Source: an uncultured Faecalibacterium sp. (GTDB lineage: Bacteria > Bacillota > Clostridia > Oscillospirales > Ruminococcaceae). Taken from it: a DNA stretch of 64,000 bases. The stretch is taken from assembly GCA_902463235.1 (NCBI GenBank), contig CABQER010000004.1, forward strand, positions 1 through 64,000, read 5' to 3'. The notes beneath the pieces are model-generated. The model made no database searches. It was given only the letters and a program-made list of their open reading frames with translations, and was not told the DNA's origin. The position numbers and the translations under genes were made by a program. This document shows, one piece after another, positions 16,068 through 24,577 of this stretch; position 1 is the first letter of the stretch, and the number at the start of each line of letters is the position of its first letter.

Positions 16068-17654
16068 TTAGCGGGCCAGGGTGTACTTGTGCAGGGTCTT
16101 GCGCACTGCGCCGTTACCGGCGTACAGCTCCTTGACCATGCCCTCGATCTTTTCGCCCAGACCGACGGCATACAGGTCCACACCGAACACGTCGGCACGG
16201 CTGTACAGAGCCTTCAGGCAGCTGAAGTCCTGCTCGCCTTCCTTGACCTCCAAGGGGTTGACGATGGCCTGCAGCTCAGCCAGCAGCGGATCGGGAGAGA
16301 TCTCGAAGGGCTGGCCGTTGTCGTCGATGCCCTTCAGGTAGCGGGCATAGCCTGCCAGCACCAGCGGGATCAGCACGAGGTTGGACTTGTCCAGACCGCG
16401 CTCCGCGTAAGCCTTGATGGTCTCGCCGAAGCGGATGGCCAGCTTCTGAGAGGTATCGGTAGCGATACGCTGGGGAGCATCGGGCATGAAGGGGTTGGGC
16501 AGACGGCGGTTGATGACAGCGCCGATGAACTCGTAGGGGTTCAGCACGCCGGGATCAACCACAACGGGCATCGCCTCGATATAGCCGATCTTCTGGATGA
16601 AGGAGCGCAGATCCTCGTCTGCCATCTCGGCAGAGATGAGGGTGTAGCCCAGCATGCAGCCATAAATGGACATGGCAGTGTGCAGGGGGTTCAGGCAGGT
16701 GCAGACCTTCATCTTCTCGATCTTGTCCACGGTCTCGCGGTCGCAGTACAGCACACCGCCCAGCTCCAGCGGAGGACGGCCATTGGTGTAGTGATCCTCG
16801 ATGCACAGGTACTGGGTCTCCTCGGCGTTGACGAAGGGAGCGGTGAAGGTGTGCTTCTCGGTAACGATGGTGTAGTTATCCTCAAAGCCGTCCTTTGCCA
16901 GCATCTCCTGCACCTTTGCGTCCGGGCGCGGGGTGATCTTATCGATCATGCTCCAAGGGAAGGTAATCTTGGTCTCGTCCTGCACATAGGCCAGGAACTC
17001 GGCGGGCACCAGACCCTGCTCCACCCACTTGGATGCGTAGGCGTGGACAGCGGTCTTGACCTTATCGCCGTTGTGGGAGCAGTTATCCATGCTCTGCACG
17101 GTCAGGGGCAGCTTGCCAGCCTTGAAGCGCTCGTACAGCAGAGCGGTGACCTTGCCCATGGCCAGCACGGGGGTCAGGCCGCGCTCCAGATCAGCGGGGG
17201 CAACGCCGTAGCCCTTCTCGGTGATGGTGAAGGAGATCATCTGCAGGCTGGGGTTCTGGAAGATCTCCACCAGACGTGCCCAGTCAGCGCCGAAGGAGTA
17301 ATCTGCCTTCAGGCTCTCGGTGACGGAGGCGATGACCTTCTTCTCGATCTCGCCGGTGGACTTCAGGCAGACCAGCAGGCTCAGGTTATCGTAGGGCTGG
17401 TAAGCCTTGTCGATGATCTCGTAGTCGAAGCTCTCGGCCACGATAACGCCGCGGTCGTACTTGCCGCTGTTCAGGGCGTCATTCAGCACGGCAGCGGGGA
17501 AAGCACGGAAGATGTTGCCGGCGCCGAAGTGCACCCAAGTGGGCTCGGCGTGGGTCTTGGTCTTGACGGCCTCAATGTCGAATTTGGGCAGCTCGTAGCC
17601 CTTTTCTGCCCACTCGGCGGACAGATTGCCGTTTTTGATATCAGACAGCTTCAT
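16068..17654 (-). CDS. uxuB: fructuronate reductase (D-mannonate oxidoreductase)
   Basis: This 528-residue member of the polyol dehydrogenase family interconverts D-fructuronate and D-mannonate with NAD(H), the step before UxuA in glucuronate breakdown. VHFGAGNIFRAF near residue 40 is the nucleotide-binding loop, and VCTCLNPLH carries the catalytic Asn and His after a Lys. Two ATG codons compete: 17660, which overlaps the uxuA stop, and 17654. I prefer 17654, since the AAGGG site in the end of uxuA is then about nine bases away. It is coupled to uxuA in one operon and ends at a strong terminator. Confidence 0.93.
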   Translation of the reverse strand: MKLSDIKNGNLSAEWAEKGYELPKFDIEAVKTKTHAEPTWVHFGAGNIFRAFPAAVLNDALNSGKYDRGVIVAESFDYEIIDKAYQPYDNLSLLVCLKSTGEIEKKVIASVTESLKADYSFGADWARLVEIFQNPSLQMISFTITEKGYGVAPADLERGLTPVLAMGKVTALLYERFKAGKLPLTVQSMDNCSHNGDKVKTAVHAYASKWVEQGLVPAEFLAYVQDETKITFPWSMIDKITPRPDAKVQEMLAKDGFEDNYTIVTEKHTFTAPFVNAEETQYLCIEDHYTNGRPPLELGGVLYCDRETVDKIEKMKVCTCLNPLHTAMSIYGCMLGYTLISAEMADEDLRSFIQKIGYIEAMPVVVDPGVLNPYEFIGAVINRRLPNPFMPDAPQRIATDTSQKLAIRFGETIKAYAERGLDKSNLVLIPLVLAGYARYLKGIDDNGQPFEISPDPLLAELQAIVNPLEVKEGEQDFSCLKALYSRADVFGVDLYAVGLGEKIEGMVKELYAGNGAVRKTLHKYTLAR

Positions 17655-17659
17655 AATCA

Positions 17660-18757
17660 TCAGCCCTTCTTTTCTTCATCCAGACGGTCCAGCAGATCCC
17701 AGATACCCAGCATATACTGGATGCCCAGAGCACGGTCATACTTGCCATAGCCGGGGCGGCAGACGCCGGGGCCTTCCTCCCACAGCTGACGGCCATGGTC
17801 GGGGCGGATGTAGCCCTCAAAGCCGCAGTCATGGTAAGCGCGCATTACCTCAATGATGCCGGTCTCGCCGCAGCAGTCGCGGTGCGCAGCCTCAGAGAAG
17901 TCGCCGTTGGGGAAGTGGTGGATGTTGCGGACGTGACCGAAAGCAATGCGGTCGCAGTGCTTGCGGATGATCTCGGCACAGTTGTTGTTGGGGTTTGCGT
18001 TCAGGCTGCCGGTGCACAGGGTCAGGCAGTTGTACGGATCGTCCACCATCTTCAGGAAGCGGTCGATGCTGGGCTCGTCCACCAGCAGACGGGGCAGACC
18101 GAAGATATCCCAAGGGGGATCATCCATGTGAATGGCCATCTTGATGTCGCACTCGTGGCAGGTGGGCATCAGAGCCTCCAGGAAGTACTTCAGGTTCTCC
18201 CACAGCTTCTCCTTGGTGACAGGGGCGTAGGCCTTGAACAGCTCATCCAGCTTTGCCATACGCTCCGGCTCCCAGCCGGGGAAGGTCATGTTGTACTTCT
18301 CGGTGAAGGACATGATGTACTCGGCCATCGCCTTGTAATCGCCCTTGATCTTGTCCTTCTCGTAGAACAGTGCGGTGGAGCCGTCGCCTACCGGGTGGAA
18401 CAGGTCGGTGCGGGTCCAGTCGAAGATGGGCATGAAGTTGTAGCAGATGACCTTGACACCGAACTTGGACAGGTTGCGGATGCACTGCTTGTAGTTCTCG
18501 ATGTACTTGTCGCGGGTGGGCAGGCCGATCTTGATGTCGTCGTGGACGTTGACAGACTCAACAACGTCCATATCGAAGCCGTAAGCGTGGATCTGATCGG
18601 CGACTTTCTGGATCTCGTCGATCTCCCAGATCTCGCCGGGCATCTTGTTGTGCAGCGCCCAGACGATGCTGGTCACGCCGGGGATCTGCTTGATGTCGCT
18701 GAGGGTGACGGGGTCGTTGCCCTCGCCATACCAGCGCCAACCCATTTTCATAGGCAT
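17660..18757 (-). CDS. uxuA: mannonate dehydratase
   Basis: The 365-residue enzyme dehydrates D-mannonate to 2-keto-3-deoxygluconate. Family motifs visible are MKMGWRWYG at the N-terminus, KMAIHMDDPPWDIFGLPR in the middle, GHVRNIHHF and EGYIRPDHG near the end; the His, Cys and Asp residues in these blocks bind the metal. I chose ATG 18757, which has AGGAGG nine bases upstream. It is the first gene of the operon, with uxuB directly after. Genes for KDG kinase and aldolase are not in the window. A hexuronate TRAP transporter 7 kb away would fit this pathway. Confidence 0.95.
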   Translation of the reverse strand: MPMKMGWRWYGEGNDPVTLSDIKQIPGVTSIVWALHNKMPGEIWEIDEIQKVADQIHAYGFDMDVVESVNVHDDIKIGLPTRDKYIENYKQCIRNLSKFGVKVICYNFMPIFDWTRTDLFHPVGDGSTALFYEKDKIKGDYKAMAEYIMSFTEKYNMTFPGWEPERMAKLDELFKAYAPVTKEKLWENLKYFLEALMPTCHECDIKMAIHMDDPPWDIFGLPRLLVDEPSIDRFLKMVDDPYNCLTLCTGSLNANPNNNCAEIIRKHCDRIAFGHVRNIHHFPNGDFSEAAHRDCCGETGIIEVMRAYHDCGFEGYIRPDHGRQLWEEGPGVCRPGYGKYDRALGIQYMLGIWDLLDRLDEEKKG

Positions 18758-19058
18758 AGAGAAGTTCCTCCTGTCGATTTTTATCTTATGGCACGCGCAG
18801 TACGCCTGCACGTTCTTCTTGCTTATATTCTAATATATCAGTTACGAAATAGCAATACGCGCAATGCCAATTTTTTGTGTTTATTCTTGTATACTTTACA
18901 CAAAAACGGCAAAATGCCAGTTTTTTAACAAGGTTTTTGGGCAGTGTGCTGCTCTCTTGCCAACGATTCCCTGCACTGCCTTTGCCTACCGTACAGCAGC
19001 CGGTGACCGCCGAAATCACAGCGCACCGTCCCGCCCTGCACAAGGCAACCGGTTCCGG
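18758..19058. promoter_or_regulatory. uxuA-dsdA divergent intergenic region with spaced direct repeats
   Basis: This 300-base region holds control DNA for uxuA on the minus strand. The 14-mer AATGCCARTTTTTT occurs at 18863-18876 and 18913-18926, 50 bases apart, both in the same orientation, flanking an AT-rich segment with GTATAC. The spacing, about five helical turns, suggests an operator pair. A clear -35/-10 for uxuA was not fixed; TTTCGT with TATAAG 16 bases on is one option. No gene was seen here. Confidence 0.5.
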
Positions 19059-19087
19059 TTGACAATTCCTGTAAAAACCTTTATATT
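19059..19087 (+). promoter_or_regulatory. promoter of dsdA
   Basis: A consensus -35 TTGACA (19059-19064) is 17 bases from -10 TATATT (19082-19087). The leader to the start codon is about 64 bases and has a small GCGCCC/GGGCGC inverted repeat. Confidence 0.85.
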
Positions 19088-19157
19088 CAAGGCACGCAGC
19101 GCCCCGCGAAAACTGCTGGGCGCACCATCTGGTTCTATATATAAAGGAGGATCCGCT

Positions 19158-20528
19158 ATGGTTTCACCTGCCAAGTGCATCGCCGGGCGTTCCGTTGCCG
19201 ATTGGATCGCGGCATACCCCGTGGTCTCCGACCTCTGCGCCCTGAAGGAGACTGCATGGGTAAACCCGGACAAGCTGCCCTTTGCACAGGCTGCGGCTGC
19301 CTGCCCGCTGACCCTTGCCGATATTGAGGACGCCGCCGCACGGCTGGAGCGGTTTGCGCCCTACCTTGCCGCCGTCTTTCCCGAGACCGCTGCGACCGGC
19401 GGCATCATCGAATCTCCTGTTCAGTCTATCCCCCGGATGCAGCAAGTGTTGGAAGAGCGCAGCGGCACCCGCATCGCCGGGCAGGTATGGGTCAAACTGG
19501 ACAGTCATCTGCCCATTTCCGGCTCCATCAAGGCCCGGGGCGGCATTTATGAGGTGCTGAAAACCGCCGAGGACATTGCCCTGCACAGCGGGATGCTGCA
19601 CCTGACCGACAACTACGCTGTTCTGGCTGAAGAGCGCTTCCGCAAGCTGTTCTCGCAATACTCCATTGCGGTGGGCTCCACCGGCAATCTGGGGCTGTCC
19701 ATCGGCATCATGAGCGCGAAGCTGGGCTTTCAGGTCACCGTGCACATGTCCGCTGACGCGCGGCAGTGGAAAAAAGACCTGCTCCGCAGCCGGGGCGTCA
19801 AGGTGGTGGAGTACGCCTCCGATTACAGCATCGCCGTGACCGAGGGGCGCAAGCTGGCGGCGGGCGACCCCTACTGCCATTTTGTGGATGACGAAAACTC
19901 CAAGACCCTCTTTCTGGGCTATGCCGTGGCTGCTCTGCGGCTGAAAAAGCAACTGGACGCGCAGGGCGTCACCGTGGATGCGGAGCATCCGCTCTTTGCC
20001 TATCTGCCCTGCGGTGTGGGCGGCGGCCCCGGCGGCGTGGCCTTTGGCCTGAAGATGCTGTTCGGCGATGCCGCACATTGCTTTTTTGCCGAGCCCACCC
20101 ACTCCCCCTGTATGCTGCTGGGCATGGCTACCGGCGAAAACAGCAGCGTCTGCGTGCAGGATTTTGGCATCGACAACCGCACCGCCGCCGATGGTCTTGC
20201 CGTGGGGCGCGCCTCCGGCCTTGTGGGCGGGCTGATGCGTCCCTTTATGAGCGGCTGCTACACCTTGCAGGACGAGCGGATGTATACCCTTCTGGCACAG
20301 CTGGCAGACGCCGAGGCTCTGTACCTTGAGCCCAGCGCACTGGCGGGAATGTATGGCCCGGTGCTCACCCAGCCCGGGCAGCTGCTTGGTACATACACCG
20401 ATGCAACTCTACCTGTCGGCGCTCTGGCAAACGCCACCCATCTTGTCTGGGCCACCGGCGGAAACATGGTCCCCCGGGAAGAAATGCAACGCTACTACGC
20501 AAAAGGTAAGGCGCTGGCACAGGGGTGA
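19158..20528 (+). CDS. dsdA: D-serine ammonia-lyase
   Basis: This 456-residue pyridoxal-phosphate enzyme converts D-serine to pyruvate and ammonia. The PLP-binding Lys lies in SGSIKARGG, the cofactor phosphate-binding glycine loop is CGVGGGPGG, and [15 protein letters not shown] is the substrate loop. The length matches E. coli DsdA (about 440). I chose ATG 19158, which has AAAGGAGG eight bases upstream. It is monocistronic, divergent from uxuA, and has a strong promoter. It may detoxify or ferment D-serine from peptidoglycan or host sources. Confidence 0.95.
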   Translation: MVSPAKCIAGRSVADWIAAYPVVSDLCALKETAWVNPDKLPFAQAAAACPLTLADIEDAAARLERFAPYLAAVFPETAATGGIIESPVQSIPRMQQVLEERSGTRIAGQVWVKLDSHLPISGSIKARGGIYEVLKTAEDIALHSGMLHLTDNYAVLAEERFRKLFSQYSIAVGSTGNLGLSIGIMSAKLGFQVTVHMSADARQWKKDLLRSRGVKVVEYASDYSIAVTEGRKLAAGDPYCHFVDDENSKTLFLGYAVAALRLKKQLDAQGVTVDAEHPLFAYLPCGVGGGPGGVAFGLKMLFGDAAHCFFAEPTHSPCMLLGMATGENSSVCVQDFGIDNRTAADGLAVGRASGLVGGLMRPFMSGCYTLQDERMYTLLAQLADAEALYLEPSALAGMYGPVLTQPGQLLGTYTDATLPVGALANATHLVWATGGNMVPREEMQRYYAKGKALAQG

Positions 20529-20560
20529 CCGTGTGTCATGTTTCGATTGCCGAACGCATA

Positions 20561-20594
20561 TTGACATTCTTACAAGCGTACGCTATACTGTACA
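20561..20594 (+). promoter_or_regulatory. yefM-yoeB promoter and operator
   Basis: TTGACA (20561-20566) and TATACT (20584-20589) are 17 bases apart. A perfect palindrome GCGTACGC (20576-20583) fills the spacer next to the -10, and TGTACA (20589-20594) overlaps the end of the -10. TGTACA is the known core of the YefM-YoeB operator in E. coli, so this site probably serves autorepression. Confidence 0.75.
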
Positions 20595-20613
20595 TGAAAG
20601 GAGTGATTCTACG

Positions 20614-20862
20614 ATGACCACTACAAATATCACGAATTTCCGTAAAAATGCCTTTGACTATGTAGAGCAGACCATTAAATACAACCAGCCCGTCAACATC
20701 ACCACCAAGGACGGCAATGCCGTACTGCTGTCTGAAGAAGATTACAGCGGCATCATGGAAACGCTGTATCTGGTCTCTGCACCGGGTATGCGCGAAAAGA
20801 TCATGGACGGAATCGCCACTCCCCTCGCAGACTGCGTAGACGAAACGGCGGTGGAGTGGTAA
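20614..20862 (+). CDS. yefM: antitoxin, YefM/Phd family
   Basis: The 82-residue protein neutralises YoeB and represses its own operon as a complex. The N-terminal DNA-binding half shows NFRKNAFDYVEQTIKYNQPVN followed by NITTKDGNAVLLSEEDYSGI, the Phd/YefM pattern, and ETLYLVS marks the switch to the flexible toxin-binding tail, as in YefM. AAAGGAG lies before the ATG. The TAA stop is followed directly by the toxin ATG, so translation is coupled. The operon has its own promoter with a TGTACA operator core. Confidence 0.92.
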   Translation: MTTTNITNFRKNAFDYVEQTIKYNQPVNITTKDGNAVLLSEEDYSGIMETLYLVSAPGMREKIMDGIATPLADCVDETAVEW

Positions 20863-21126
20863 ATGTACAAAATCCTTTATACCAAAACCGCTGCAAAGGA
20901 CGTACCAAAACTGAAGTCTGCCCATCTGGACGAAAAGGCAAAGGCACTCATTGAAATCATCCGTGTTGATCCGTTCCGGAACCCTCCCCCGTACGAAAAG
21001 CTGGTGGGTGATCTGAACGGTGCATGCAGCCGCCGCATCAACGTCCAGCACCGCCTTGTTTATCAGGTCTATGAAAAAGAGCAGACTGTTAAGATCCTCA
21101 GTCTGTGGACGCACTATGAACGATAA
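20863..21126 (+). CDS. yoeB: mRNA interferase toxin, YoeB family
   Basis: The 87-residue toxin is a ribosome-dependent endoribonuclease that cuts mRNA in the A site when freed from YefM. The C-terminal half has SRRINVQHRLVYQVY and ends WTHYER, matching the SRRI..EHRLVY and HY signature whose Arg, His and Tyr are catalytic in E. coli YoeB (84 residues). There is no separate ribosome binding site; it starts directly after the antitoxin stop. A third small gene overlaps its 3' end. Confidence 0.93.
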   Translation: MYKILYTKTAAKDVPKLKSAHLDEKAKALIEIIRVDPFRNPPPYEKLVGDLNGACSRRINVQHRLVYQVYEKEQTVKILSLWTHYER

Positions 21127-21235
21127 AGCCACTGTCACTCCTTCGGAAAATTCATTCTCCGATGAGGATATGCGTGCAGAGTACGATTTTTCTGATGCCA
21201 GAAGGAACCCTTATCCACACGCCATGCAAGAATAG
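21116..21235 (+). CDS. small protein overlapping the yoeB 3' end
   Basis: The 39-residue product starts at ATG 21116, 11 bases inside yoeB in another frame, and ends MRAEYDFSDARRNPYPHAMQE. An EYDFS...NPY tail is, from memory, common in small orphan proteins that accompany toxin or antitoxin genes; its function is not established. The N-terminal half is acidic and polar. Overlap with the toxin stop suggests coupled translation and membership in the operon. It is followed by a terminator. It could be an accessory antitoxin or the remnant of another system. Confidence 0.6.
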   Translation: MNDKATVTPSENSFSDEDMRAEYDFSDARRNPYPHAMQE

Positions 21236-21240
21236 CAGAC

Positions 21241-21285
21241 AAAAGCCGCCTTTCGTGCCAAACAGCACAAAAAGTGGCTTTTTAT
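21241..21285 (+). terminator. terminator of the yefM-yoeB operon
   Basis: AAAAGCC...GTGC pairs with GCAC...TGGCTTTTT across a short loop. It lies just after the 39-residue gene, which supports that gene being part of the transcript. Confidence 0.75.
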
Positions 21286-21320
21286 CGTCTTATTTCAGAA
21301 GCAAAGAGCCTTACGGAAGC

Positions 21321-22058
21321 TTATTCCGGCAGATCCTCTTCGTTCTCGAGAGAGTGCCAGACGTTCTGGACGTCGTCGTTATCCTCCAGAGAATCCAGCA
21401 GCTTGCCCATCAGCTTCAGCTGATCGGGGTCGGTCAGGCGGGTGGTGGTCATGGGCACCATGGCCAGATCGTCGGACAGGATCTCGTAGCCCTTCTCCTC
21501 CAGAGCCTTGACCACAGCGGAGTAGTTCTCGGGATCAGTGGTGACCTCGGCTGCGTCCTCGCTGGCATCAAAGTCCTCGGCACCGGCATCCAAAGCGTCC
21601 ATCATGGCCTCGTCGGCGTCCTTATCCTCCAGAGAGATGTCGATGACGCCCTTCTGGTTGAACAGGAAAGCCACGCAGCCCATAGCGCCCAGATTGCCGC
21701 CGTTCTTATCGAAGTAGTGGCGCAGGTCGGCAGCGGTACGGTTGCGGTTGTCGGTCAGGGTCTCCACCATGACTGCCACGCCGCCGGGGCCGTAGCCCTC
21801 GTAGGTGATAGCCTCGAACTCGGTCTTGTCGCCGCCCTCGGCCTTCTTGATGATACGTTGGATGTTATCGTTGGGCACGCTCATGCGCTTTGCCTTGGCG
21901 ATCAGGTCTGCCAGCTTGCTGTTGGAAGCCGGGTTGGGGCCGCCGTCACGGACGGCAACGCTGATCTCGCGGCCGATCTTGGTAAAGACCTTGGCACGGG
22001 CGCCGTCAGTCTTTTCCTTCTTGCGCTTAATGTTGTTCCATTTGCTATGTCCAGACAT
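21321..22058 (-). CDS. yebC: YebC/PmpR-TACO1 family protein
   Basis: The 245-residue protein starts MSGHSKWNNIKRKKEK, the universal signature of the family, and has GYGPGGVAVMVETLTDNRNRT in the middle. Members act as transcription regulators (PmpR) or help ribosomes through proline stretches (TACO1/YebC2); sequence alone does not separate these. I chose ATG 22058 with AGGAGG nine bases upstream. It is monocistronic with its own promoter. Confidence 0.95.
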   Translation of the reverse strand: MSGHSKWNNIKRKKEKTDGARAKVFTKIGREISVAVRDGGPNPASNSKLADLIAKAKRMSVPNDNIQRIIKKAEGGDKTEFEAITYEGYGPGGVAVMVETLTDNRNRTAADLRHYFDKNGGNLGAMGCVAFLFNQKGVIDISLEDKDADEAMMDALDAGAEDFDASEDAAEVTTDPENYSAVVKALEEKGYEILSDDLAMVPMTTTRLTDPDQLKLMGKLLDSLEDNDDVQNVWHSLENEEDLPE

Positions 22059-22152
22059 GGGAAAGAGCCTCCTAAATTTATCGGTATCTCCGCCTGCGGG
22101 CAGACGGGCTGTGGTCGCCCGCTTGTGGCAGCACACAAAATCTAACTCTATT

Positions 22153-22181
22153 ATTTTAGCACAATCCACCGGCGCGTTCAA
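22153..22181 (-). promoter_or_regulatory. promoter of yebC
   Basis: On the minus strand -35 TTGAAC (22176-22181) and -10 TAAAAT (22153-22158) are 17 bases apart, about 95 bases before the start codon. Confidence 0.75.
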
Positions 22182-22226
22182 GCCTGAAAAGCCCGATTTT
22201 CGCCCGGATGCGCGTAAATCTGCGGT

Positions 22227-23765
22227 TTACAGCAGCCGCAGCGCCTTGGGGTAGTGGTTTTTCACCCGTCCGCCGGACACCTTGCCGCCGCCCAGCGGCC
22301 AGCCGTCCACGGTCACGCAGCACCAGCCGTCCGCTGCCGTGCGGGCTTCCACCTCGCGGCCGGAGAGATACTCGGTGCAGCGGCAGTCGGCAAGGGTCAG
22401 CTGCTCGCAGTTCGTGCACAGGCTGCCAAAGGCCGTAAACAGATGATGCTCCGGCACAAAGCGTCCCTTCTGCACACTGCCCACGAACACCCCCGCCCGC
22501 AGCACATGAAGCCCCGTCTGCGGAAAAGTCACCGGCAGCAGTACACCGCCGCCGTGCACCACAGCCGGGCGCTGCGCCAGCGCGGGGAAATACTGCCGGG
22601 CAAACTCCTGCCATGCGGCAAGGCTCTGCGCCGGGGTAGCCTCCCCTGCCCCGGTGTCCCGGGTGCGGCGGCTCGTGCCCTGCACGGCATCCCGGCAGGC
22701 GCGACTGTCTGCGCGGCGGGCGCTGCGGGCATCTGCGGCCTTGGCAGGCTTCGCCTTGCCCTTGCCCTTTTTGCCCGCCTCGGCAGCGGCGGCAAGCCAG
22801 AGCTGTTCCTCCGGGGTGTATTCTCCCTCCGGCGGCAGGGTGCGGGGCGTACCGGCCTTGACCAGCCGGGCCATAAAATGTCCCTCGCCGCCCTGACAGG
22901 GCCAGATGCGGCGCACCTTGCTTACATCCAGCGGCAGGCCGCCGGTGCGGTTTTCCTCACCTGCGCCGCCAAAGGTGTAGTCCACGTTGCCCAGCACATC
23001 GGCCAGTGCAAACTCCGGGTGGCGCTGCAAAAAGGCTGCTACCTGCCCTTCGTCCTCCTTCGGCGCAAAGGTACAGGTGGAGTACACCAGCTGCCCGCCG
23101 GGAGCCAGTGCCGCCGCGGCGCAGTCCAAGATCTGTGCGCCCAGCTCTGCGCACTGCTTTACCAGTGCCTCGCAGTGCTGTTGCAGCGCCACCGGCTCCT
23201 TGCGGAACATTCCCTCGCCGGAGCAGGGCGCGTCCACCAGCACCCGGTCGAAAAACTCCGGCAGTGCCTCGGCAATGCGGGCGGGGGTCTCGTTGAGCAC
23301 TACGGCGTTGGAAACGCCCATACGCTCAAGGTTGCTTTTTAAAATTTCGGCGCGCGCAGCCACATACTCGTTGCTCACCAGCACACCGCGTCCCTGCAGT
23401 GCCGCCGCCAGCTGGCTGCTTTTGCCGCCGGGCGCGGCGCACAGGTCCAGCACCCGCATCCCCGGCTGTACCCCCAGCAGCGGCGCTGCCGAAGAGGCCG
23501 ATGGCTCCTGCGAGTAGAACACACCCGCATGGTGGTACGGATGCCGCCCGGGCTTAAAATCCGGCTGATGCACCACAAAAGCCGCTTTGCAGAAGGGCGA
23601 AGGTTCCAGCTGAAAATCCGCTCTCTGCGCAAACTGCTCCGGCGTGGTGCGCAGCGCAGACACGGTAACGCCGCGCTCTGCCGTCTGCTGCGGGGCGGCA
23701 TACAGCTGCTCGTACCGCTGGCCCAGCAGGGCACGTTCCCGCTGCTCAAAATATTCCGTAGGCAT
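22227..23765 (-). CDS. rsmF: RsmF-like rRNA (cytosine-C5)-methyltransferase
   Basis: The 512-residue enzyme methylates C5 of cytosine in rRNA using S-adenosylmethionine. The Rossmann fold has VLDLCAAPGGKS (SAM loop), FDRVLVDAPCSGEGMFRK with the first conserved Cys, and LVYSTCTFAPKEDEGQV with the catalytic TC. GEGHFMARL ends the methylase domain. A charged linker rich in Lys, Ala and Arg (about 330-390) leads to a C-terminal PUA-like RsmF domain. ATG 23765 is chosen, with GGGAGG eight bases upstream. The exact target base cannot be assigned. Confidence 0.9.
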   Translation of the reverse strand: MPTEYFEQRERALLGQRYEQLYAAPQQTAERGVTVSALRTTPEQFAQRADFQLEPSPFCKAAFVVHQPDFKPGRHPYHHAGVFYSQEPSASSAAPLLGVQPGMRVLDLCAAPGGKSSQLAAALQGRGVLVSNEYVAARAEILKSNLERMGVSNAVVLNETPARIAEALPEFFDRVLVDAPCSGEGMFRKEPVALQQHCEALVKQCAELGAQILDCAAAALAPGGQLVYSTCTFAPKEDEGQVAAFLQRHPEFALADVLGNVDYTFGGAGEENRTGGLPLDVSKVRRIWPCQGGEGHFMARLVKAGTPRTLPPEGEYTPEEQLWLAAAAEAGKKGKGKAKPAKAADARSARRADSRACRDAVQGTSRRTRDTGAGEATPAQSLAAWQEFARQYFPALAQRPAVVHGGGVLLPVTFPQTGLHVLRAGVFVGSVQKGRFVPEHHLFTAFGSLCTNCEQLTLADCRCTEYLSGREVEARTAADGWCCVTVDGWPLGGGKVSGGRVKNHYPKALRLL

Positions 23766-23871
23766 ATTCTTTTCCTCCCATGGGATGTATAAAGCCGCCG
23801 GCTGCGGCCACACTATGGACTGTGAGGGCGGTCCCGCCCCCACAGCAACGACCGAAAGGAGCATTCACACC

Positions 23872-24060
23872 ATGGAAAACCGCAGTGAGAACCGCAGTAC
23901 CAATTGCAAGAACCAGACCTCTAACCGTACCAGCAACAAGACCACCAACAGCACCACCAACGAGCACAAGCACCCCAACCAGTACACCAAGGGTGCCGAT
24001 GACGAGAGCGCCAAGAACTCCACCAACAGCCGTTCCACCAACGCAAAAAACAGCCGCTGA
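23872..24060 (+). CDS. 62-residue Asn/Ser/Thr/Lys-rich disordered protein
   Basis: The product is almost entirely Asn, Thr, Ser and Lys, with runs such as NRTSNKTTNSTTN, and has no hydrophobic core or signal peptide, so it is probably disordered. AAGGAG lies upstream of ATG 23872, and the 5' region holds a CTGTG...CACAG hairpin (23820-23845). The start is preceded by an in-frame-independent leader, and a strong terminator follows. Its codon content (AAC, ACC) is controlled and free of stops. No family is recognised; it is divergent from rsmF. Composition resembles small acid-resistant or nucleic-acid-binding peptides, but that is only a resemblance. Confidence 0.6.
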   Translation: MENRSENRSTNCKNQTSNRTSNKTTNSTTNEHKHPNQYTKGADDESAKNSTNSRSTNAKNSR

Positions 24061-24101
24061 TGGCGTAAGCGGCATCTGACGGACCACAGATGCCAACAAG
24101 C

Positions 24102-24153
24102 AAAGCCCGCTGCCTTCCACCACTGATTTCCAGTGCGGAAAGCAGCGGGCTTT
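24102..24153. terminator. bidirectional terminator between the Asn-rich gene and mrnC
   Basis: A 12-bp outer stem AAAGCCCGCTGC/GCAGCGGGCTTT (24102-24113 with 24142-24153) contains an inner CACTG/CAGTG stem. It separates convergent genes. Confidence 0.88.
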
Positions 24154-24160
24154 CGCATTC

Positions 24161-24565
24161 TTATTTCTGGTCAGGGTCAAACTGCTGCCACAGCACCTCA
24201 AACAGCTGGTGCACGCGCTCCAGCTGTCCGTTCAGGTACAGCCAGCCCAGCAGGCACTCGAAGCCGGTGGAAGCACGGTATTCCTCCGGGGAGGCGTGCT
24301 TGGCAACGCTGGCCTTGCTGGCATTGCGGCCGCGCTTGAACACGGCCAGCTCATCCTCGGTGAACAGCGGCTCCAGCAGCTGCTCTTCCCGGAACTGTGC
24401 CTTGGCAGAGACATACTTGACCTTTTCGGCGTTCAGCTTTCCGGCTGAAAGGCGGTGGCGCTCCACCAGCCGCTGGCGCACCAGCAGCTCCAGCACGCTG
24501 TCCCCTACAAAGGCCAGTGCCAGCGGGCTGAGCTCCCGCGGGTCGATCTTTTCTGATTCGTTCAT
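24161..24565 (-). CDS. mrnC: mini-ribonuclease III
   Basis: The 134-residue protein is a dimeric RNase III catalytic domain without the double-stranded RNA-binding domain. It matures 23S rRNA in Firmicutes. ALAFVGDSVLELLVR matches the family's metal-binding signature (AYxGDAVxE), and ECLLGWLYLNG matches its second conserved block. It lies 12 bases after obgE on the same strand, so the two are probably co-transcribed. Confidence 0.93.
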   Translation of the reverse strand: MNESEKIDPRELSPLALAFVGDSVLELLVRQRLVERHRLSAGKLNAEKVKYVSAKAQFREEQLLEPLFTEDELAVFKRGRNASKASVAKHASPEEYRASTGFECLLGWLYLNGQLERVHQLFEVLWQQFDPDQK

Positions 24566-24577
24566 GATGCTTTATCC

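Noticed and set aside
20864..20869. Second TGTACA at the yoeB start codon
   Set aside because: It is part of the coding start ATGTACAAA and far from the promoter.
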